Assembly (NCBI GenBank): GCA_027886185.1
Contig: WOAB01000689.1
Span: 2,790,001-2,854,000, forward strand
Direction of reading: 5' to 3'
Origin: Rheum nobile
Lineage: Eukaryota > Streptophyta > Magnoliopsida > Caryophyllales > Polygonaceae
DNA: 64,000 nt
A program made the translations under genes and the position numbers. The notes under the pieces are model-generated. The model ran no database searches. It was not told the DNA's origin and worked only from the letters and a program-made list of their open reading frames with translations. Positions 34,100 through 44,694 of this stretch are shown here, one piece after another. Each line of letters begins with the position of its first letter. The stretch's first letter is position 1.

Positions 34100-35625
34100 T
34101 CGAGCCACGACATTAACTAAGGCGCTGATCGGGAGGCAACCCGATGTTAGGTAGTTTATTTTCTTTCCCTTAGTCATTTTCTTTTGTTTTTCCTTTTAGT
34201 TTTTTTTCCTTTCTGTGTCGAACTAACCTGCAGGAAGCGGTTCCAAGTGAAGAAGGAGTTCACGACGCCCGCCGCCCTCCTTACGGCACCCGCCGTTTTT
34301 CCCCTCCCTCGCTCACTCTGCTTGCGGCAAATGACGGCGACTGCCGTGTAATCACGGCGATCGCCGCCATTTTCAGGTTCGACTCCTTTCCTTATCAAAA
34401 AAAAACAAAAAAACCTTAAACGGGGAGCAAAAGACGAAAATAAAATACCCCGAAAAGACCTTAAACGGGGAGAAAAAGTCAAAAAAAAAACATTTTTACC
34501 GAGCTGTCCAGATTCTCCACAGAGAGGTGCGCATCATGTTGCTAACGGAGGAATACATTCACCCTATATTTATTTGGCAACGATGATGGCCCTACAGTCG
34601 ACAGCTGGAGAGGAGATACACCAGGGCCCAACCACGCTGACATCTGGGCCCATTTTTGAAGGCCATGCAACCCTGTTCCCTTGATTGACCACTACTTCCC
34701 CAGAGTGATTCCTTTTGATTGCATGGTAGGAGTTGATGGAGTTGAAGGCCGTGCCGCCCTGATTTCCTGAATAACCACCGCACTTCACAGTGGTTTCCTA
34801 TGGTTGCACGGTATATGAAGGTTATAGCGTTGATGCAGACATCCATGACATGAACTTTCATGAGTACACCGCCAGCAACAAGGAAGTGTCCAAGCCAACT
34901 CGGCAACGTTGTGAGTTATTTTTTGCTTTTTCCTGTGCTTTATTCTTTTGTCTTTCATTACATTGAGGACAATGCAATGTTTAAGCATGTGGTGGAGTTT
35001 TATACTTGCTATGTCGTTGAGGAGAAAAATGAATAAAGAGAAAAAGCCAAAAAAATTGAAAAAAGGCTATCATAGAAATCCTAGGATAGGTCGAAAACCC
35101 GAAAGGGCGGCCTAGGCAATAAGCAGGTGGCTTGGACCAACATTAGGCTGGGGTAATATGAGGTCAAGAGTGACGTGAGCTTATGTGAGCACATCTATTG
35201 AAAAATGAAATGAGTGGCTTGGTGAAAACCCGAAAAGGGCGCCTTGGCAAAACGAGTGAAAAAGAAGAAGAGTGATTTTAGGATTTCTCATTATTCTTGG
35301 CGAGGCGTCATAAGAAGAGGAGTCAAAGAAGGATTGTCGGGTAGGTCACTCTGGGAGACATAAGGAGCAACAGATGGAGATTAGGATTAGAGGTTACTCA
35401 CGCTATTGGATGTCCGGGTTAGCTTTGGAGAAGTACTCTGCTTGCCCCTTAAGCTTGTTGAGTTGTGGATGTGTTGTGAATGAGATTGGTGCCAGGAGCT
35501 TTGGCATGGGTTAGGTGACTCTTAGTTGGAGGATATGCTTCCTGAGACCTTGGGTGCTGCATTGGAGGAGTGGACTCTTATTTGGTTTACTCGTGGACGA
35601 GCAAAGGTCTAAGCATGGGGTGGTT
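34100..35625 (+). other. Non-coding 3' part of gypsy D interior
   Basis: Contains GGGAGGCAACCCGATG near 34,130 and TTGAGGACAATGCAATGTTT near 34,963. Both are typical of the long untranslated 3' region of Athila/Tat-like elements. It ends in the polypurine tract. Open frames here lack known domains. Confidence 0.5.
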
Positions 35626-37017
35626 TGATAAGCACTACTTTGTAGGGCTTAAGTAAGAGTCATTAGAGGTTTTATTGGTGACTTTCGGGTAGATTTAGAC
35701 ACATTCATGTGTATGGCGTTTGGAGGCGAAGTTGGTGTATTTGGAGGTGTTTGAGCTATTTTGGAGATCATATGAGACACTGAGGAGGAAGCCACCAGTA
35801 GTAGACGCCGAGGAGTTATGAAGTATTGGCGAGGAGGTGCTGAAGACAAGCTTTCGGGAGATGAAGACAAGCTTTCGGGAGCTGAAGACAACCTTTCGGG
35901 AGCTGAAGAGACAAAGGAGGAAGAAACGAGTTCACGGCGACCGCCGTGCAACTTACGGCGACCGCCGCCAATTCCCATCCAACAACATTGGCTACGATGT
36001 AATTACGGCGCCCGCCGTGGAAAGACGGTGCCCGCCGCGATTACGGCGCCCGCCGTGGAGGATGCAGCGCCCGCCGTGCTTGTCTGATGTCCGCCGAGCC
36101 GTTTCCTTATTTGCATTATTTTATTAATTTTTATTATTTCGTTTTAGGTTAACTTAGCTTTATTCCCTTTAGTATTTAAGGGTTGAAAAAAGGCTTGTTT
36201 GCCTATGATGATTATCATCTTGGATTCTCTCTGGAACCCTAATTCCCATTCTACGTATTTTTTATGAAGAACTAAGCCTCCCTGGCTTAGTCAGACGCTG
36301 AAGCTTTCGTTTTGATTCAGTTGTGAGATTCTTGTTCTTAATCTATTGCATGGTTTTTATCTTTGTCTTGCTTAAGTTGTTTATGATTGATATTGATAAT
36401 CTCTATTTGGACGCAACTAGGGTTTGTCGTTATTGATCTATTGCTAGATCTAGATTGTTACTGGTTGAGCATATCTATTTCAGAGTAGCAACTGCATCGT
36501 ACTAGTATCTGGTTGTGCTAGTCTTATGCAGAAGAGAACTGATTTACATTCTAGGATAAAAGCTGGTTGTTTTATGCTAGAATTGTATCCAACTATATTC
36601 CTATTCGTAAGGCTACTGTTAAACTGAATCTTGATAGTTTCAGGGTTGTTTAATTAGTTAGTGCTAATAGTATCTGGTTATGCTATTAGTTATATCTGAA
36701 AAGGAATTGGAATTTTCATTGCATGAGATTTTGAATGAGTATCTAGGATCAACTTGTCATACGAATAGTGGATGTTGTTTGACTAAGTGCTTTTCCCATC
36801 ACTGATTTCACAACTCTTTCGCTTGTTTACTTTTGCATGCTTAGATTACTTAAACTCACAAAACCCCCCTTTGGTTACTTTGGATTGACATATAAATTGC
36901 ATACTAAGATATAATCCGCCTCCTTGTGGATTCGACCTTTACTTACCTAGGACTACGGTTTAGGGTTTGTTTGGATATTTTGCATAGCAGTTTTTACACG
37001 ACGAAAACCTGTTATCA
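35626..37017 (+). repeat. 3' LTR of gypsy D
   Basis: A 1,392-bp repeat beginning TGATAAGC and ending TTATCA, preceded by a polypurine tract at 35,610-35,625. A 21-bp unit (GAAGACAAGCTTTCGGGAG) is triplicated at 35,839-35,905. Spurious open frames within it are not called. Confidence 0.88.
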
Positions 37018-38251
37018 TTAGTACTACTCTTAAGGATTTTTTTTGCATATGTGAAGAATCAGTTTGGCATATTCCCAAAGACAGTACGGTCGGATAATGG
37101 GTCAGAAATTGTCAACTGGGAGTGTCATCGTTTGTTTGATGAGCTTGGTGTTCAACATCAAAGGAGTATGGTGTATACTCTACAACAAAATGGTGTTGTG
37201 GAGAGAAAACATCGTCATCTCTTGGATACTGCTCGGGCTCTACGATTACAAGCTCACCTACCTTCTGAATTTTGGGGTGATTGTCTGCTAACTGCCACCT
37301 ATTTGATTAATCGAATGCCTGTTGCGAAGCTGAATTGGAAAACTCCTTGTGAAATTCTTTTCAGTCAAGTTCCTTCTTATGATCATTTACGGATCATGGG
37401 TTGTTTATGCTATGTGGGCATACCCAAGAAAGGACTTGATAAATTTGCTCAGCGAAGTCGCAAGTGCATCTTCATCGGGTATCCTCCTTACCAGAAAGGA
37501 TATAAAGTTTATGACATTGAGACACGTAGAGTCTTGTATAGTCGAGATGTGGAGTTTCATGAATCTGAATTCCCTTTTGCTCCATCTCTCCTTCCTTTGA
37601 ATCCTCCGACCACATCTTCTTCTTCTTCCCGATTGTTTCCTGAGAGCTCTATCCTACCTGGTGATGAGGATGTTGATCCTTGCTTGGCAGCTTCACATCC
37701 TTATACTTCATCATCCAACAATCCTGTTATTGATGCTGTCTCTATACCTGCACCCAGGCGATCTACACGATTGTGTTCAACTCCTACCTGGATGACAGAT
37801 TTTGTGGATGCTACTACAAACAGAGAATATTTTGTTTCTCTTGCCACAATCTTGTCCACTACTGAGCCTTCCCGGTTTGCTGATGCTTGCAAGGATCCTC
37901 AGTGGGTAGAGGCTATGAACAAGGAATTAACTGCCTTGGAGACAAATGAGACTTGGGAACTCACATCATTGCCTCCTGGACACAAGGCCATTCACTCCAA
38001 ATGGGTTTACAAAATTAAGTTCCATAGTGATGGTAGTATTGAGCGATATAAGGCGAGGTTGGTAGTTAAAGGTTTTAGCCAGAAATTGGGGAAGGATTAC
38101 AAGCATACGTTTTCCCCGGTTGCTAAATTGCCTACAGTTCGCATCTTCATTGCTCTTGCTGCTGCCCACACTTGGCCGATTTACCAACTCGATGTGAATA
38201 ACGCTTTCTTACATGGCTTCATCGATGAGGAAATCTATATGGAAAAACAAT

Positions 38252-38930
38252 GAAAGGCGCTGCAGCAGATGAGGATGTGGGAGGCGCTGCAGCAGATGGA
38301 TACTTAATAATAATAAAATAAGCAAATAAGGAAAAAATGTTGTTATCAATTTGCCTACAGTTCGCATCTGCTGCAGCAGATGAGGATGTGGGAGGCGCTG
38401 CAGCAGATGGATAATCGACCCTTACTTACTTAGGACTACGTATTAGGTTTGTTTGGATTACTTGCATAGCAGTAATTAGCATGACAAATTGCTGTTATCA
38501 AATTGGCGCCATAGACCTCTGTCTGACTAAGCAAGGGAGGCTTAGTTCTTCATAGCAAGGTACGTAGAAAGGAAAAACAATGAAAGTAGGGTTAGAGAGG
38601 AAACAAGCCTTCCCTCTACCCTTAAATACTAAAGATAAAAGATCTCTAAACATAAATTAAAACGAAATAATAAAAATACTTAATAATAATAAAATAAGGA
38701 AATAAGGAAAAAGAGTTCGGATCCACTTCCGATGGGGGCGGCGGTCGCCGCCAGAGCACTTCTTGAGGGTTCTTCGCTTCAGCTCCAGAAATCTCCTAAA
38801 ATGCCTCCAAGTGACGTCTTCAGTGTCTCCACTCCAATGCTCCAGTAAATCTCCAATGCTTCCCTAAACACCACTAAATATATGCTAAAACTCCGTCTAT
38901 ACACACAACATAATTGTGTGTATCATATGT
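38252..38930. other. Rearranged patch of filler DNA and gypsy-LTR pieces in copia E
   Basis: Replaces part of the copia RT. It contains two copies of GCTGCAGCAGATGAGGATGT, at about 38,261 and 38,370. A 19-bp copy of upstream copia sequence (TTGCCTACAGTTCGCATCT) occurs at 38,351. An AT-rich block (TACTTAATAATAATAAAATA) occurs at 38,308 and again at 38,678. The 3' end of a gypsy-D-like LTR with the start of its primer site (TTATCAAATTGGCGCC) is joined to an inverted LTR piece that ends near 38,928. Confidence 0.7.
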
Positions 38931-39946
38931 TCAATCCAAACATGATTATTCTTTATTCATCAAGGTGAGACAGTCGTCTTTTACAACTTTACTGGTATAC
39001 GTTTAATATTTTAGTCACTGGTACTGATATTGATGCTATCACGCATATTAAAGAGGCTTTACATACTCGGTTCACCATCAAGGATCTGGGTTTAGCTCGT
39101 TATTTTCTGGGAATGGAATTATTTCGTGATGCTACTGGTGTTTATATCAGTCAACACAAGTATACATCAGATATACTCAAAGATTGTGATATGATGACTA
39201 GTAAGGCTGTCGCTTGCCCTTCCCCTGCTAGACTCAAACTGAGTGCTGATGTTGGTCCTTTATTTGAGCATCCTGAGCGCTATCGTCGTCTTGTTGGACG
39301 CTTGCTCTACCTCTCATTGACACGCCCTGACCTGTCTTACTCTGTCCAGCATCTCAGCCAATTTGTCTCTGCTCCTCGTCTTTCTCATTGGCAAAGTGCT
39401 CAACACTTGTTACGGTATCTGGTTGGGACGCCCTCTCATGGTCTGCTTTACCATGTTCAAAGTTCTCCCAAGTTAGTCGGTTTCACTGATGCCGATTGGG
39501 GCTCATGCCTCACCACACGTTGATCTTTGACTGGTTTCTGTGTCTTCCTTGGGCATTCTCCGGTGTCGTGGAAAACTAAGAAGTAGGCTACGGTGTCTCG
39601 TTCCTCTGCCGAGGCTGAATATCGCAACATGGCTGCCACTACTGCCGAGCTTATGTGGGTGGGTTATGTTCTCCGCAATCTTCATCTTTCAGTTCCCCTA
39701 CCCATTACTTTGTTCTGTGATAATCGGGCTGCTCAGCAAATGGCTGCCAACCCTTGCTATCATGAACGAACTAAGCATCTTGATATCGATTGTCACTTTA
39801 CGCGTGATCAGGTGCAATCTGGCTTTCTGCAAACTTCATATATCCCTTCCTCTTTACAGCTTGCTGATCTCATGACTAAGGGTTTGTCCCACGCTCAACA
39901 TGCTTTCTTACTTTCCAAGATGAACTTTCAACGAGTTCCATCTTGA
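38931..39946 (+). pseudogene. Copia E reverse transcriptase/RNase H end
   Basis: Resumes at the RT palm (QSKHDYSLF, then LLVYV) with a small deletion over the catalytic YVDD block. It continues with KDLGLARYFLGMEL, YRRLVGRLLYLSLTRPDLSY and the RNase H domain (FTDADWGSC, SRSSAEAEYRNMA, LFCDNRAAQQMAANP, TKHLDIDCHF, QLADLMTKGL). Stops stand at 39,521 and near 39,585. It ends at a normal stop just before the polypurine tract. Confidence 0.88.
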
Positions 39947-39954
39947 CGGGGGGA

Positions 39955-40285
39955 TATTGACGTGTCATATCATATATCCAGTGGAACAGTTCCTCTTCCT
40001 CCAGCCGGAGCCAAGTGAAGACGGCGTGGGGCCTTGGAGATTAGCTAGCACTTTCATATTAGATATTGTCTTAACAGATTGCAAGTTTGTTAGACCCTGT
40101 GTGGTCACTATTTATTTCCTTTATGCATTCTCTTTCCTTTCACTTTTCTTGCTGAACAATCCTTTTCTCTCTTTCTGTTGAGAGCATTTTTCATCTGGCT
40201 TGTAACTATCTGACTATGCTGGTCAATATTAGTTTATGCCATTATTGAGCTTCAAAGCTTTTCTTTCACATTCAGAAATTCCACA
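39955..40285 (+). repeat. 3' LTR of copia E
   Basis: Same length as the 5' LTR. Begins TATTGACGTG (TG changed to TA) and ends CCACA. The polypurine tract lies just before it. Confidence 0.9.
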
Positions 40286-40410
40286 GAAGCACACCTAACG
40301 AACAGACAAACAGACATTTAGCAAATGGGAGTTGTGGTAGCATATTTGCATCTCTCTATTTCTCCCATAAGGACTAACCAGAACAATCAAGAATTCACCC
40401 TATTCCATCA

Positions 40411-40830
40411 ATGGCGGGCTTCAAATCGTTCCTAAAGAAGACGACGAAGAAGCAGATCGAAATCGTCAATTCCGGGGTCGGCGAACGGCTCCTCCCACGG
40501 AGGCCGTACGCCGTCGTCGATTTCCCGGAACGTCTCCTCCTGCAACCGCCAGCAACAAGTAGATGAGCTTGAGCACATCTTCAACAAATTCGACGTCAAC
40601 AACGACGACGAGTATCTCCTCGTCGGAGCTCAGATCCATCATGTCCAGCCTCGGCCAGACCGTCTCCAACGACGAGATTCTCGCCATGATCCACGAAGTC
40701 GACTCGGACGGTGACGGATTCATCGATCTGTGTGAATTCATCGATCTGCGCAAATTCATCAAACTTAACATGAAAGGCGTCGTTTCCGATGAAATCATGG
40801 TCAATCTCCACATGAGCAATAACAGAAGGA
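40411..40830 (+). pseudogene. Captured calmodulin-like (CML) gene fragment
   Basis: Starts MAGFKSFLKKTTKKQIEI, preceded by about 120 bp of leader-like sequence. The EF-hand region follows: VDELEHIFNKFDVNNDDE then, in the next frame, ISSSELRSIMSSLGQ and a complete second calcium loop DSDGDGFIDLCEF. The frame change inside the first loop is an indel. After the second EF-hand the sequence becomes simple and then unrelated. CML proteins are calcium sensors; this copy could not make one. It belongs to the gene-fragment core of Pack-MULE A. Confidence 0.7.
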
Positions 40831-40913
40831 TATCCCTCAATTCAAGTCTCCCACCTGCCATTAAAATCCCTAACCGATCAAACCAAACCAAACCAAATCA
40901 AGAATTGAACAAA

Positions 40914-41186
40914 TTAATCGACTCCACGTACCTTGTTGAGACTGCTCAAGCACTTGGAGCAGCCAACAAGACCGCCATTGCTGCCGCCGGAGCAATTGGT
41001 CTCGAGCCTCTGCACCCGGCGGTCGCCGACCAGATCTCTCTTTTCGTCGACATAAAACGTCTCTGCATAGTAGCAGTAAACGACGTCGCAGGTGGCGTTC
41101 GGCCTCGGAAGCTCGAGGCTGCGCTCCGCCATGGCGGCCTGGAGCGCGTCGACGCAGGTCTCAGAGTTGTCAGGCAAGAGCGGCAT
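40914..41186 (-). pseudogene. Captured At4g28100-like (SPARK-type) GPI-anchored protein fragment
   Basis: The minus strand reads LLPDNSETCVDALQAAMAER then LELPRPNATCDVVYCY, and later LVGDRRVQRLETNCSGGSNG followed by GCSKCL. The Cys spacing and LPRPNATCDVVYC are typical of a plant family of uncharacterised GPI-anchored extracellular proteins. About a dozen residues appear deleted between CDVVYCY and AETFYVDEK. It lacks a signal peptide and the C-terminal anchor. It comes from a different gene than the CML fragment and lies in the opposite orientation. Confidence 0.6.
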
Positions 41187-41214
41187 GTCGTAGGATCCGT
41201 TTTTTTGGGTTTTT

Positions 41215-41330
41215 TAATTAAAAAATTAAAAGATGGGCATTTGGCTGAAAAAAAAAACTCGAGAGTACTGCGCGAAATAGGTAAAATCGCAAATTTTACC
41301 TTATCTCAGGGGTACCAGAAGAAAAAACTG
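41215..41330 (-). repeat. Right inverted end of Pack-MULE A
   Basis: Reads in reverse TGGTACCCCTGAGATAAGG, then TTTTACCTATTTCGCGCAG, then CCAAATGCCCATC, pairing with 29,342-29,452. Confidence 0.85.
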
Positions 41331-41344
41331 TAAATAAAATGACT

Positions 41345-42690
41345 TGTTCTTTTACTTCACATAATGCCTCTACCTCGATCCATTTTGAAGATTAAGCCGC
41401 CCGCACTCGTAAGAACACTTTTTGACATGTAGTTTGTGGAAACTTTCCCACAGTATCCATCCCCCATTCCATGAATGAACAAGGTTTCGTGTTGGAGTGG
41501 AGTGGTTCCAGTGGTTGAAGAGACGTTGTCTCATGTCATTGGCAAGAGTCACATTTTTTTTGGCATAATCCAAAGCATCCTTTCACATTATGGGCCAAAT
41601 TCAGCCTTGTCATGACGCTCTAAGTGACATGTTTCATCCTTCAGAGTAGTTGCCACAATCTTCATCATGAAGATTGTGGCAAGACTTGTTAATTCTTTGG
41701 TTTGCAAAGGCATCGCAAATTTGTACATTTTGTAGAGTTTTTCTATAAAATGTCATCCTTAAAGACAAACTTGGATGCTTTGAGCAAAAATCTTGTAGCT
41801 TAATTACTCCCTCTATTCATAAAAGATTGACGTTCTAGCTATGCGTTTTTGTTCAAATTTACTTGTCACTTAGAAATTTTTACAAAAAACGTCCAACATT
41901 ACCCTTATTTATTGTTGAGTTTGGAACCCTACAAACACAACAATCTGAAAGTTCTTTTTCACTCCCCCAATAACCAAGCATGAATAAACAAATTTTCACT
42001 TTACTTTATTAAAAAATAACATTAATAGATGCACGGGTAAATTGTAAACGTAGAAAAGTAAGTACTGCATTTACTTTAATTAGAAAAAGACAAAAATAAC
42101 TTTACTAGTGCATGTAGATCATTAAGGGTAATTTATTCAGATTAATAGCAATCTTAAAATTTGTACCATTATCTACAACGTCAATTATATTTAAACAGAG
42201 GGAGTATTATATTATGAAGGAGTTTTTCATGTTTGAACCAATAGACGTAAGGCTCCATCCAATTATCTCGCTTCATCCCTTCATTGACGTCTTCCACGCT
42301 AAAAGCGGATCCATCCTTGTTGATAAACGGTTGCATAATATGTACTAAAGGGACTTCATCAAACTCTTTTGGGTTAATGACGACTCCCAAATTATCCAAA
42401 TCGTGTTCTTGAACGTTCTGGTCTCACAGGTTTTTCTTATTTAAAAATACATCGAATGACGTTGTAAGCTCCTTGACGACTTCTAAGTAGTTCATCATTC
42501 TTGAATCTTTTGCTGCGTATGACCCTTTAACCTGGTTAACATTTAACAAAAAGTCACTGAATATGTCTAAATTGGTTATACTTAGATCTTTAGCTAATGT
42601 CAAACCAACGATCAATGCTTCATATTCAATATCATTGTTGGTTGCGTCAAACTCGCAACAAATGGCTTGAGAGATTTTGTCTCAATGACC
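41345..42690 (-). pseudogene. Ty3/gypsy RNase H and integrase relic
   Basis: Read on the minus strand: RNase H (NNDIEYEALIVGLTLAKDL, FSDFLLNVNQVKGSYAAKDS), a linker (DNWMEPYVYWFKHEKLL), then an integrase piece (SFMEWGMDTVGKFPQTTC, near 41,440). The blocks match 'TNNEAEYEALIxGL' and 'WGMDIVGPFP'. A Stowaway-type MITE splits the linker from the integrase. Stops and frameshifts are present. Confidence 0.75.
41806..42204. mobile_element. Stowaway MITE
   Basis: The ends CTCCCTCTATTCATAAAAGA and, in reverse, CTCCCTCTGTTTAAATATAA are inverted copies. They are flanked by the dinucleotide TA (41,804-41,805 and 42,205-42,206), the hallmark of Tc1/Mariner MITEs. Length 399 bp. It is inserted in the gypsy relic. 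Confidence 0.85.
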
Positions 42691-44225
42691 TAAGGGTTAC
42701 TCGCAATCTGACACCTTAAAGATTAGATTCTCAGTCAATGTAAACGTCTAGCTAGATTACGTTTTAACTTTATCCACCTATAACTGAAGTCAACTAAACA
42801 GTCCGCTAATGCATGGGATTTGATTGCAGTCTATGGATCACATTGATGTAGTAACCACTCAAATGTATGATATACTTTTCGATTCTTCTTGAAAGTTTTT
42901 GTTTCCTCATGATTATCTTTATGTGATAGTTAATTCTCACTCATTCCTTGTTGAGTGACCAACTTGAATAGGATGCGCTCTCACACTCGATGAACGAGCA
43001 TGAATGTCTCTTAGTTGTGTGACACTTTGTTGCAGAGGCATGTCATCAAAAGCACCACCAGCACTCAATGCCTCAGCCATTGAGTCTCGTCGCTCCTCAT
43101 CACGTGGTTGTGAGGAGGAAGATTCATGAACCTCTAGCCTACTGCCTTCATCCCCGATGATGTTCAGAGACGTAGTCAAAGCCGCTTCCCGAGTCTACCT
43201 CACTCATTTTTTCGTAGTCTGGGTCTTGAAAATCAATGAAAGAAGGCCGATAAGTTAAAGTAACACAACTAGACAAGATGGAAAAGATAATAAATGAAAT
43301 GATGTAAAGATCTCCGCGTTCTAGTGGAAAGGCCTTTCGTCTTCTATAAATGATAAAAAGGTGGAAAAAGTTGAAAACCCCAAGAAATAGACGGGAGGGG
43401 AAGGATCTAGACGCAAAATACAATTTTGAAAACCTAAGATTATCAAGAAAAATCAAACGGGTGACGTTTCAATTTCTTCAACTTTTCTCCACCAAAAATT
43501 CTAAAGAGTCCTCCGGTGAATTCCCTTTGTTAAACGGCGTCGCCACCAGGCGTGAGAGGCTCCCTCTGCAACTCTCTACGCTTACTTAGGGTGGTAGAAA
43601 CCCAAAACATGCATCAATGAAAATTGAAAAACAGAGGAATTGCGACATCACTTTGAAGATAAAAGGGAGAAAAACGTGAATTTACGGAGACAATAATGAG
43701 AGGAGAAGACTTACTTTGATGAATGTGAAGAAAAACCACCGGAGTTGGTCGCCGAAAAACTAGGAACGAATCGCTTGTAACTGCTCGAAGTTGAGAGCAA
43801 AAAGAAGAAGTGAAACTGTCAATTGGAAGTGTGCTGAAGACGCTTCAATTCCTCTTCATCCTTCCCGTTATATTTGCAATGTTCTATAGGCTCGGTCCTC
43901 GTTTGGGCCCAAAATGCGAAGAAAGGGCCCAAAATGCGAAGAAAAGGCCCAAACTCAGTTGGCGGCCCAAATGGAAATAAAAACCCTTTTTAGAAACTAA
44001 AAAAAAGGAAAAGAGCGGTGGAGATGATGATCGTGAAATGTGCGCCATGCTCTGTTTCATGATTGCTTTGAATTGTTGTCGAGACGACTATGCAAAACAA
44101 GGGGCTGCGACATAACGCATATGCACCCGTGATTGTGTCATATTGTACAATGCAAAATGCATGCTAGTAGGAAAGTGGTACGTGGAAATAAACTTCACTA
44201 CTCTCGCCTAAGAAAATCAACGCGA
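42691..44225. other. Unassigned stretch, possible gypsy 5' debris
   Basis: A minus-strand frame at 43,179-42,937 reads ESSSSQPRDEERRDSMAEAL and is preceded in another frame by MSEVDSGSGFDYVSEHH (43,206). This could be the N-terminus of a gypsy Gag belonging to the relic at 41.3-42.7 kb, but no diagnostic motif is present. A near-repeat GGGCCCAAAATGCGAAGAAA occurs twice at about 43,910-43,945. Nothing else is firm. Confidence 0.25.
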
Positions 44226-44680
44226 TGTTGACATATAGGGAAAAATCGTAACACTTCAGGCATCACCACAATCCAACACTAAAACATCATTGCATACTCG
44301 TTTACAGTTGATCATTTGTGATGTGTTGATCAACAATTACCAATCAGGAATCCGATGGTTGTTTTCGTTGCTAGATAGTGGCAGACATTATCTCCACATG
44401 TCCGCTTCGCCCCACCACGTGGCAGTCATGCAATTTCTTATTCGATGGGCACATAACACAAGTGGAGTAAGTGTGAACACATGTCGCTTTAGACTCTCTC
44501 CTATTGTAACCTATAAATAGCGGGGAGAACACCATTTGAAGATTTTTTTTCGAGAGAGCAAATATTTGCTCTCGGAAGAAGGTGACGAATTCCAAGCTTA
44601 GGTGCTTCACATTAAGCATTATTCCATAAAGTCTGCACAAATGTATGTTCATGGTTGGGTGGAAGATTTTCTTTAAGACA
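44226..44680 (+). repeat. Probable copia-type LTR with primer site
   Basis: Begins TGTTGACATATAGGG and ends CTTTAAGACA. A TATA motif CTATAAATAG lies at 44,511-44,520, and TTGTATCAGAGTC, close to the usual Met-tRNA primer site, follows directly. No internal coding region or second LTR is visible, so it is the remains of an element. No clear 5-bp duplication was seen. Confidence 0.45.
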
Positions 44681-44694
44681 TTGTATCAGAGTCA

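Larger units (their letters stand above)
32790..36080 (+). repeat. Scattered ACGGCGNNCGCCGT motifs in gypsy D
   Basis: About 17 exact or near copies of a 14-bp inverted-repeat motif occur in three clusters: about 32,795-33,045, 34,262-34,370 and 35,933-36,080. The variable core is usually CC or AC. Spacing varies from about 18 to 50 bp. They lie in LTR sequence and also in the deleted interior. Confidence 0.85.
32529..37017 (+). mobile_element. Deleted Ty3/gypsy element D nested in copia E
   Basis: It is inserted in the copia integrase with a perfect 5-bp duplication TTAGT (32,524-32,528 and 37,018-37,022). It begins TGATAAGCACTAC and ends CTGTTATCA. The 3' LTR is 1,392 bp. The 5' LTR is cut to about 350 bp and runs straight into gag-protease sequence, so the rest of the LTR and the primer site are missing. 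Reverse transcriptase, RNase H and integrase are absent. The protease block (AMLDLGASINVLP, then ILLGRPFLKW) and the AAGCATGGGGTGG polypurine tract suggest the Athila/Tat group. It is non-autonomous, yet has an intact target duplication. Confidence 0.88.
32005..38250 (+). pseudogene. Copia E integrase and start of reverse transcriptase, interrupted
   Basis: The first part (32,005-32,523) holds the GAG-pre-integrase region (LLHKRMGHVSHSKL, then CEVCALSKFHRLPF) and the integrase start (LLHIDLWGPYK). A TGA stands where the Arg of 'DHSRSTW' would be. After the gypsy insertion it resumes at 37,023. A one-base excess in a T-run near 37,040 shifts the frame. It then continues with KTVRSDNGSE, LQQNGVVERKHRHLLDTAR and the RT entry block TWELTSLPPGHKAIHSKWVY, ending in VNNAFLHGFIDEEIYME. 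The open part from 37,051 to 38,253 is 400 residues. Confidence 0.88.
30140..40285 (+). mobile_element. Ty1/copia retroelement E, split by nested insertions
   Basis: It has two 331-bp LTRs (30,140-30,470 and 39,955-40,285) ending in CCACA. A methionine-tRNA-type primer site TGGTATCAGAGC at 30,471 and a polypurine run GACGGGGGGATA before the 3' LTR complete it. Flanks GAAGG and GAAGC are a 5-bp duplication with one mismatch. The LTRs differ at about a dozen sites by eye. Order of domains is Gag-PR-IN-RT-RNase H, as in copia. It is inserted between the left arm and the gene-fragment core of Pack-MULE A. It is interrupted by a gypsy derivative at 32,529-37,017 and a rearranged patch at 38,252-38,930. 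Confidence 0.92.
29342..41330. mobile_element. Pack-MULE A, carrying two host gene fragments
   Basis: An element 11,989 bp long including later insertions. It is flanked by the perfect 9-bp duplication TAAATAAAA (29,333-29,341 and 41,331-41,339). The ends TGGTTTTTTC and GAAAAAACTG are inverted and the similarity runs about 110 bp inward. Without the nested MULE (29,462-30,026) and copia (30,140-40,285) only about 1.2 kb remains. That core holds a calmodulin-like fragment (+) and a GPI-anchored-protein fragment (-). It shares its ends with element B at 45,116-51,192. Ends plus 9-bp TSD indicate the Mutator superfamily. Confidence 0.85.
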
